This document shows positions 52,931-57,742 of a stretch of DNA of 57,742 nucleotides, piece after piece. The stretch is from Planctomycetales bacterium. GTDB taxonomy: Bacteria; Planctomycetota; Planctomycetia; Isosphaerales; Isosphaeraceae. The DNA is taken from NCBI GenBank assembly GCA_027449865.1, contig DAIDKV010000154.1:1-57742 (forward strand). The letters are read 5' to 3'. A program made the position numbers and the translations under genes. Numbering within the stretch: position 1 is the stretch's first letter; every line of letters begins with the position of its first letter. The notes beneath the pieces are model-generated. The model searched no databases. It had not been told where the DNA came from and saw only the letters and a program-made list of their open reading frames with translations.

Positions 52931-53050
52931 GGTCGGGCCCCCTGTGCTCGGATTCTCGAGGGATCTGGCGCCCACGGATCGGCGCCGGGCGGTTGCCCGG
53001 TTTCTCGCCCTAGCATATCCTGGAACCCTGGGACAGGGAGAGTCCTCACC

Positions 53051-54073
53051 ATGACAACCGCGTCCGCTGCCGGACGCCTGAAATCGGAGGGCCTCCCCGT
53101 GCATCGGTTCGCCAACATCCTCGTGTGCAGCCGGACCGGCTCGCCAACGCCGGCGGCCTTGCGTCGTCTGGACGACCTGGCGGCGAAGAGCGGCGCCTCG
53201 ATCGAGCTGATGGACGTGATCGAGCCGTTCCCCTGGTACACCCGGCTGATGCTCCCGCGCTCGAAGGAGCTTCAGCACCTTCAGGCCGAGCATGAGGCCG
53301 CGCGCCTCGACGCGTTCGCGGCGGCGATGAAGCGGAAGGAGCACAAGGTCGCCACGAAGGTTGCCAGCGGGCGACCGGGCCTGGAACTGATCAAGGAGGT
53401 GCTCAGGGGCCGGTATGACCTGCTCGTGAAGGTTGCCGAGCCCGACCACGCGACCTCGTTCGGCTCGACGGACATGCGGCTCCTGCGCAACTGCCCATGT
53501 CCCGTGCTCATTCTGCACCCGGAGACGCAGGAAAAGGCATTCCAGAAGATCCTCGTGGCCGTGGACCCCACTCCCGAGCCCGACATCCTCGACGAGCTTC
53601 ATCTCCGCGAGGAGATCCCACCCGAGGCACACGCCCTGAACCACACGCTCGTCCGGCTGGCGACCGCGCTCGCCGAGATGGAGGGGGCCGAGCTCCACCT
53701 GGTCCACGCGTGGTCGGCCCCTGGCGAGGACCTCCTGCGTGTGGAGGGACGGGTGGCCCACACGGAGGTCGATACGTATGTCGCGAGCCTCTGGGACGAA
53801 CACCGACGCGCGATGGACCGGCTGCTCGCCGAGTGTCCGATCGGCCAGGCCAGGCGACACGTCCACCTGATCAAGGGCCAGCCAGCGGATGTCCTCACGG
53901 AATTCGCGAGGACGAATGGCGTCGACCTGATGGTCATGGGAACGGTGGTGCGCACCGGCATCCCGGGGCTGCTCATCGGGAACACCGCCGAGACCGTCTT
54001 CCACCGGGTCAAGTGCTCGATTCTCGCGGTCAAGCCGGAGACGTTCGTCAGCCCGGTCACACTGGAGGGTTGA
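53051..54073 (+). CDS. Tandem universal stress protein (two Usp domains)
   Basis: The 340-residue cytosolic protein has two Usp domains. The first (about residues 18-155, ANILVCSRTGSPTPAALRRL) has lost parts of the ATP loop and ends CPCPVLILHP. The second (about 160-330, KILVAVDPTPEPDILDELHL) keeps the G-2x-G-9x-G(S/T/N) end motif: MGTVVRTGIPGLLIGNTAET. Domain two probably binds ATP. GGGAGAG lies 8 bases before the ATG at 53051. Usp proteins respond to stress by unknown means. The divergent PAP2 gene may share regulatory sequence, nothing more. Confidence 0.93.
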   Translation: MTTASAAGRLKSEGLPVHRFANILVCSRTGSPTPAALRRLDDLAAKSGASIELMDVIEPFPWYTRLMLPRSKELQHLQAEHEAARLDAFAAAMKRKEHKVATKVASGRPGLELIKEVLRGRYDLLVKVAEPDHATSFGSTDMRLLRNCPCPVLILHPETQEKAFQKILVAVDPTPEPDILDELHLREEIPPEAHALNHTLVRLATALAEMEGAELHLVHAWSAPGEDLLRVEGRVAHTEVDTYVASLWDEHRRAMDRLLAECPIGQARRHVHLIKGQPADVLTEFARTNGVDLMVMGTVVRTGIPGLLIGNTAETVFHRVKCSILAVKPETFVSPVTLEG

Positions 54074-54142
54074 TGTCCGGGACGCCGCGAGGCCGAGGAA
54101 ATCCCTCGCCGCGGCGAGGTGCCTCGCACGGGCCCTCGGGAG

Positions 54143-54724
54143 TCATCGGGCCGGGCCGGTGCCGGACGATCCGACCAGCTCGGCGGCCATCTCCGCGAGC
54201 CTGGCGATCGTGTTGATGTTCCGCGCCGTGCCTGAGGCGGCGGCGGGGATCTTCAGCCGGGACCGGCCCATCCCCTCGCCGTAATGGACGTAGATTTCCC
54301 GGCTCCCGAGGCGGATCTCCTCGTCGACGCGGCCCGTCGCCCGCTCCTCGGCGTCTCGGGGCGGCGGCTCGTCGAGGAAGATGGCGACGGTTCGGCTCGG
54401 CGAGGCCTCCGGGAATGGGTTGCCGGCGACGACGGCCGCCATCTCGGCGGCGGTGCGCACCAGCACACCGACGGGATTGCCGGCGTACGCCTCCAGGGCC
54501 GCCTCAAGCGTCGCCTTGACCTCGGCCTCCGAGATCGGGCTCGCGAAGACGACGTTGCCGCTGGCGATGTAGGTGCGGACCTCGGCGAACCCGGCGCGTT
54601 CGCAGAGGGCCTTCAGGTCGCCCATGGGGAGCTTGCCGGTGCCGCCGACGTTGACGGCCCGGAGGAGGGCAACGTAGGCGTTCGGGGTCCTGACGGTCGC
54701 GCGCTTCCTGGCGGGCCGGCTCAT
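54143..54724 (-). CDS. DUF1697 protein
   Basis: The 193-residue product has the DUF1697 pattern: [20 protein letters not shown], then [20 protein letters not shown] near the N-terminus, and [10 protein letters not shown] in the middle. A conserved end [20 protein letters not shown] closes the domain. DUF1697 proteins are soluble and of unknown function, found in many soil bacteria. The ATG at 54724 overlaps the TGA of the upstream gene by four bases (ATGA), so the pair is coupled. The tail is S/G-rich. Confidence 0.92.
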   Translation of the reverse strand: MSRPARKRATVRTPNAYVALLRAVNVGGTGKLPMGDLKALCERAGFAEVRTYIASGNVVFASPISEAEVKATLEAALEAYAGNPVGVLVRTAAEMAAVVAGNPFPEASPSRTVAIFLDEPPPRDAEERATGRVDEEIRLGSREIYVHYGEGMGRSRLKIPAAASGTARNINTIARLAEMAAELVGSSGTGPAR

Positions 54725-55257
54725 AGTCGCTCGATCCAGCGATCCGAGGGCAGGACCTCGCTCAGGAGCTGGGCCTGCGCGGCCAGGATGGAGCGCTGTA
54801 GCTCCTCGGCCGTTACCTGACCTCCGGCGTTCGAGAGGGGAAGCGTCCCGGTGGCGTCGCTGAGGAACTCGGACCGAAACCCGAGGTGGACGGCCTGCCG
54901 GGCGGTCGTGTCGCAGCACATGTGGGTCATGTAGCCGACGATCGCCACGGTATCGATCCCGCGTGCCCGGAGCCACTCCTCGAGCGCGGTGCCGGTGAAG
55001 CTTCCGGGGAGCGACTTCTCGACGAGGAGGTCGCGAGGACGGGCCGCGACCTCGGGGTGCAGCTCCCACTCCCGGCTCCCCTTACGGAAGATCGGGAGGC
55101 CCTCGGCATGGTGCTGGACGACCACCGTCGGGATGCGGCCCGCGGCGGCGTCCATCACCCCGAGGATCCGATCGAGGTGCCCGACCGGATGGGTGATCGG
55201 CAGGGCGCCGGTGAAGTACTCGTTCTGCACGTCGATGACGAGGAGGGCGCGACTCAT
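54721..55257 (-). CDS. Isochorismatase-family cysteine hydrolase
   Basis: The 178-residue protein has the isochorismatase-like triad: Asp9 in VIDVQNEYF, Lys81 in VEKSLPGSF and Cys114 in [10 protein letters not shown]. Family members hydrolyse amides such as nicotinamide, ureidoacrylate and pyrazinamide, or isochorismate. HHAEGLPIF near residue 50 lies where metal- or substrate-binding residues sit. The substrate cannot be told. It forms a coupled pair with the DUF1697 gene. The next gene upstream is on the other strand. Confidence 0.92.
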   Translation of the reverse strand: MSRALLVIDVQNEYFTGALPITHPVGHLDRILGVMDAAAGRIPTVVVQHHAEGLPIFRKGSREWELHPEVAARPRDLLVEKSLPGSFTGTALEEWLRARGIDTVAIVGYMTHMCCDTTARQAVHLGFRSEFLSDATGTLPLSNAGGQVTAEELQRSILAAQAQLLSEVLPSDRWIERL

Positions 55258-55651
55258 GGGCGGCTCATTCCTACGCTCAGGGCCATCGCCACGAGGCCGA
55301 GGTCGCGGGCGAGGTGGATCCGTTCGAACCTCCCGATCTCGTCTCGTGCCGACCCATTATCCCTCGGCGGGATCGACGTCGCCAGTATCCGGGGAGGCGA
55401 GGTCCTCGGCCTCGCAGACCACAGACTTCGGGAGAACAACGGGGATCGTGACAGCCGGGCCGCATTCCTGAAGAGAGGGAGGCGAGAGGCCGCCCGATCG
55501 AACCGCCTCTCTTTCCCCGACTTTCCCTGTTCGCGGCCTCCTGGCGGTCAGGTGGGCCACATCCGATGACCTCGCCTTCCGACTCCCTCTGTCGTAGAAT
55601 CCGGTGGACACGCGGTCGAAAGCACCCCGGGATTTAATAAGAAATGTACTG
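55258..55651. other. Gap before the ATPase/TOPRIM pair
   Basis: About 390 bases hold only short shadow frames. The last 70 bases are AT-rich (ATTTAATAAGAAATG near 55632), which contrasts with the surroundings and could be a promoter or transfer boundary. Confidence 0.5.
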
Positions 55652-56818
55652 ATGGAAATATTCCAAATAAATGTTAATAATTTCAAATCGCTGGTCGGCT
55701 TCGGGACGCCGCTGGCGAAGTTCTCCTGCCTGGTCGGGATGAACGGCGTTGGCAAGTCCACGGTGCTCCAGTTCCTGGACTTCCTGGCGCAGCAGGTCCG
55801 CGGCGACATGGAGAGATGGCTGGACGATCGGCACTGGAAACGGTCGGAGCTGACTTCACAACTCTCGGCTCACAAGAACATCGAATTCCAGATCCAGTTC
55901 CGTCTCGAAGGGGAGACATCCGCGCCGGGCTACTGGAGTGGCCGTTTCAACACAGCAAAGCTGCGCTGTACCGAGGAATTCATCAAGGTTCCGCCGGCCG
56001 AGATCGTGGTGAAGGACGGGCGTTACCGCATCCTGGAATCCCCCGTCACCGATATCAAGAAGGTGAAGGCGACCGAGATTTCGTTCAGCTACGAGGGCTC
56101 TGTTCTCTCTCAGTTGCGAGAGGCAATCCTGCCCCTCAGCCTGTTCAAATTCAAGCGGTACTTCTCGAGGGTTCGGTCGTTCGACCTGCTTTCTCCCGAG
56201 GCGATGCGACAGAGGGCCAGGGGATCAGACGAGTCGATCGGCCGGGCCGGAAAGGGACTGGCCTCTTTCCTGCATTATCTGGAGCCGGAGTCACGCGAGG
56301 GAATGACGGCCCGGCTGAGGAAGATTTTCCCCCGGCTCGAGTCGGTGGACACCCGAGCGTTCCGGGCGGGATGGAATCAACTCGAGGTTCGGGAATCGTT
56401 CGGCGAGAAAAGTCTGACCACCGAGGCCCGCCACGTCAACGAGGGGATGCTCCGAATGATCGCCATCCTGGCCGGACTGGGGCAGGACCGCGATCCGCTC
56501 CTGATGTTCGACGAGATCGAGAACGGGGTCAATCCAGAGGTCGTGGAGTTCCTCCTCGATGCCCTCGTCTCGGCCCCGCAGCAGATCCTGGTGACAACGC
56601 ATAGCCCGCTGATCCTCAATTACCTGGACGACGATGTGGCCCGCGAAGGGGTGATCTTCCTCTACAAAACCAACGTGGGGCAGACCCGGGCCGTCCCCTT
56701 CTTCCGGATCGCCTCAATGGCGGAGAAGCTGAAGTACATGGGCCCCGGCGAGGTCTTCGCGGACACGGACCTCTCGGCCCTGGTCGACGAGATCACGAGG
56801 GTTCCGGGGGCCCGCTGA
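55652..56818 (+). CDS. OLD/AAA_15-like ATPase, possible defence protein
   Basis: The 388-residue protein is an SMC/ABC-type ATPase. Walker A is VGMNGVGKST with Lys35, a signature-like NEGMLRMIAIL lies near 270, Walker B is LLMFDEIENGVNPE near 290, and the switch His is in TTHSPLIL. There is no C-terminal TOPRIM, so it differs from one-chain OLD nucleases. The ATG at 55652 (MEIFQINVNNFKSL) was chosen; a GTG at 55604 is possible and no strong ribosome binding site is seen for either. A TOPRIM-like gene follows directly, TGA then ATG with no gap. Two-gene layouts of this kind (PARIS, AbiL and similar) act against phages. Its base composition at the start is AT-rich. Confidence 0.88.
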   Translation: MEIFQINVNNFKSLVGFGTPLAKFSCLVGMNGVGKSTVLQFLDFLAQQVRGDMERWLDDRHWKRSELTSQLSAHKNIEFQIQFRLEGETSAPGYWSGRFNTAKLRCTEEFIKVPPAEIVVKDGRYRILESPVTDIKKVKATEISFSYEGSVLSQLREAILPLSLFKFKRYFSRVRSFDLLSPEAMRQRARGSDESIGRAGKGLASFLHYLEPESREGMTARLRKIFPRLESVDTRAFRAGWNQLEVRESFGEKSLTTEARHVNEGMLRMIAILAGLGQDRDPLLMFDEIENGVNPEVVEFLLDALVSAPQQILVTTHSPLILNYLDDDVAREGVIFLYKTNVGQTRAVPFFRIASMAEKLKYMGPGEVFADTDLSALVDEITRVPGAR

Positions 56819-57538
56819 ATGTACTTCCTGCTCAGCGGCGAGGGGTCGGGCGACATCGGCTCGTGCGACGAAGGCGGCGAACCCTGCGAAGGAGAGGGGT
56901 TCCGTCACGGCCCGATGGCGCTGTTCGTCGATCGCCTTGTGCAGGCGAAGCACGGCTATTCGCCGAGGGAGGCATCGTGGTGGGGCTTCGTCTCGGAGAG
57001 CGCCCTCGCTCGCCGGGCGTTGGAGCTGAAAGAGGCGAAAGAAATGCGGCTTCCGGGCAAGAAGCGCGGAAGGGAGACCGGTTACTTCTTCAAGAATGCC
57101 CGTGTCCTGGCCCGGATCGCCGTCGAGATCGGCCGGAAGAAGAACGATGAGATCGTGGCCGTTCTCTTCCGCGACGCTGACGGCACAGCGTCCTCAGAGC
57201 GCGGGCTCTGGGAGCGAAAATATCAGTCGATGCTCGACGGATTCGCCGAGGAGGGTATCCGCCGGGGCGTCGCGATGATCCCGAAGCCGAAGTCCGAGGC
57301 ATGGATCCTCTGTGCCCTCCGGCCGGATCTCTACCAGGGCTGCGGAGTCCTCGAGGATCGCTCCGGCAACGATGATTCCCCGGATTCGCTCAAGAAAGAA
57401 CTGCGGAAGCTCCTCGGCCTGGGAGTAGCAGTGACCGAGACCCTCGTTGCCCGGATCGAGGACGGATCGATCGATCCCCTCCACATCGAGATGCCGAGCT
57501 TCACGGCGTTTCGGAAACGGTTGGAAGACGTCATATGA
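56819..57538 (+). CDS. TOPRIM-like partner of the ATPase
   Basis: The 239-residue protein starts MYFLLSGEGSGDIGS. The SGEG with Glu8 and the later LFRDADG with Asp119 and Asp121 have the Glu and DxD spacing of a TOPRIM nuclease fold. A conserved MIPKPKSEAWIL (about 153-164) follows. A CDEGGEPCEG stretch (Cys16, Cys23) is present. I have the impression that similar proteins accompany AAA ATPases in other bacteria; I could not search. Function as a nuclease effector is inferred. It has no gap to the ATPase gene, so the two are co-translated. It converges on the next gene with only five bases between stops. Confidence 0.8.
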   Translation: MYFLLSGEGSGDIGSCDEGGEPCEGEGFRHGPMALFVDRLVQAKHGYSPREASWWGFVSESALARRALELKEAKEMRLPGKKRGRETGYFFKNARVLARIAVEIGRKKNDEIVAVLFRDADGTASSERGLWERKYQSMLDGFAEEGIRRGVAMIPKPKSEAWILCALRPDLYQGCGVLEDRSGNDDSPDSLKKELRKLLGLGVAVTETLVARIEDGSIDPLHIEMPSFTAFRKRLEDVI

Positions 57539-57543
57539 TCGCC

Positions 57544-57742
57544 TCAGACCTTCTTGCTCGGCCGGAACGATCGGGTGAGCACGCGGTTGAGCTGGTCGGG
57601 AACTTCCAGGCCGAGCGAGAATAGCTCGTGGCTGAGGTCGCCCGGGCCGTCGAAGTTGATTTGATGGCCTCGGGGAGCGTGCCAGAGGACGTATCGCTCG
57701 CTCCCCTGGAAATCCAGGTGCGCGATCACCAGGCTGTTGTCC
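57544..57742 (-). CDS. 3' end of a gene running off the right edge
   Basis: The frame is open from the window edge and ends at 57544. Visible residues include LVIAHLDFQGSERYVLWHAP, then INFDGPGDLSHELFSLGLEV, and the basic end SFRPSKKV. No family is recognised. An internal ATG at 57729 is not needed. The gene converges on the TOPRIM-like gene. Confidence 0.55.
   Translation of the reverse strand, partial: DNSLVIAHLDFQGSERYVLWHAPRGHQINFDGPGDLSHELFSLGLEVPDQLNRVLTRSFRPSKKV

Noticed and set aside
52466-53050. Upstream extension of the universal stress protein
   Set aside because: The added 195 residues are antisense to PAP2 and unlike any Usp N-terminus.
1-57742. tRNA or rRNA genes
   Set aside because: I looked for cloverleaf ends and conserved rRNA words by eye and saw none; a short tRNA could still be missed without a scan.

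Overview
The window looks like a chromosomal segment of a planctomycete, most likely of the Isosphaeraceae type. It is mostly high in GC. It carries marker families of that phylum: a DUF1559 protein with a prepilin-type N-terminus, a DUF1549/DUF1553 protein beside a DUF1501 protein, a secreted protease with the planctomycete VEPLETRTLLS-type N-terminal motif, an EF-hand-rich protein and a zinc-ribbon Ser/Thr kinase. I ran no database search; family names come from recognised motifs.

Layout. Bases 1-4850 hold a visibly lower-GC, leftward five-gene operon: a frameshifted DUF1573 lipoprotein, a DUF1559 pseudopilin-like protein, a Cys-rich exported protein, a LolA-like membrane-anchored protein and a membrane-anchored C39-type peptidase. 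A promoter candidate with a perfect palindrome over its -10 box lies upstream. Bases 4991-9044 hold two exported proteins of unknown function and hemC. Bases 9283-10061 hold a UPF0175/DUF3368 antitoxin-toxin pair. Bases 10133-16567 hold a 2144-residue double UvrA with all four ATPase domains and an extra C-terminal domain. Bases 16724-20275 hold small envelope proteins, a planctomycete-type protein of unknown function and comF. Bases 20355-22755 hold an ECF sigma factor, rlmN and a PD-(D/E)XK-like protein, closely spaced with comF. Bases 22751-24185 are a rearranged patch with a 111-bp direct repeat around one gene, and a second UPF0175/DUF3368 locus whose toxin has lost its middle.

Bases 24250-31048 hold a Tat-exported Gfo/Idh/MocA oxidoreductase, a Ser/Thr kinase, trpC, a TPR protein and a small exported PH-like protein. 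Bases 31230-40329 hold a HEAT-repeat protein, a methyltransferase, the DUF1549/1553 - DUF1501 - EF-hand cluster and a repeat-rich gap. Bases 40614-46064 hold a divergent MurE-like ligase, a porin and a GT87-type membrane glycosyltransferase. Bases 46693-57742 hold an S53-like secreted protease, a Ca2+-type P-ATPase, a PAP2 phosphatase, a double universal stress protein, a DUF1697/isochorismatase-fold pair, and a two-gene ATPase plus TOPRIM-like module that looks like a defence system.

Dispersed noncoding repeats are prominent. One is a 78-79-bp palindromic REP-like element in eight full or partial copies. Others are short CACAGAG-, CACGAAA- and CACGGAGG-type repeats and a perfect 14-bp-arm hairpin. 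The best candidates for undescribed biology are the low-GC C39/Cys-rich operon with its G9 frameshift and operator-like palindrome, the fused double UvrA with its extra domain, and the ATPase/TOPRIM pair at the right edge.
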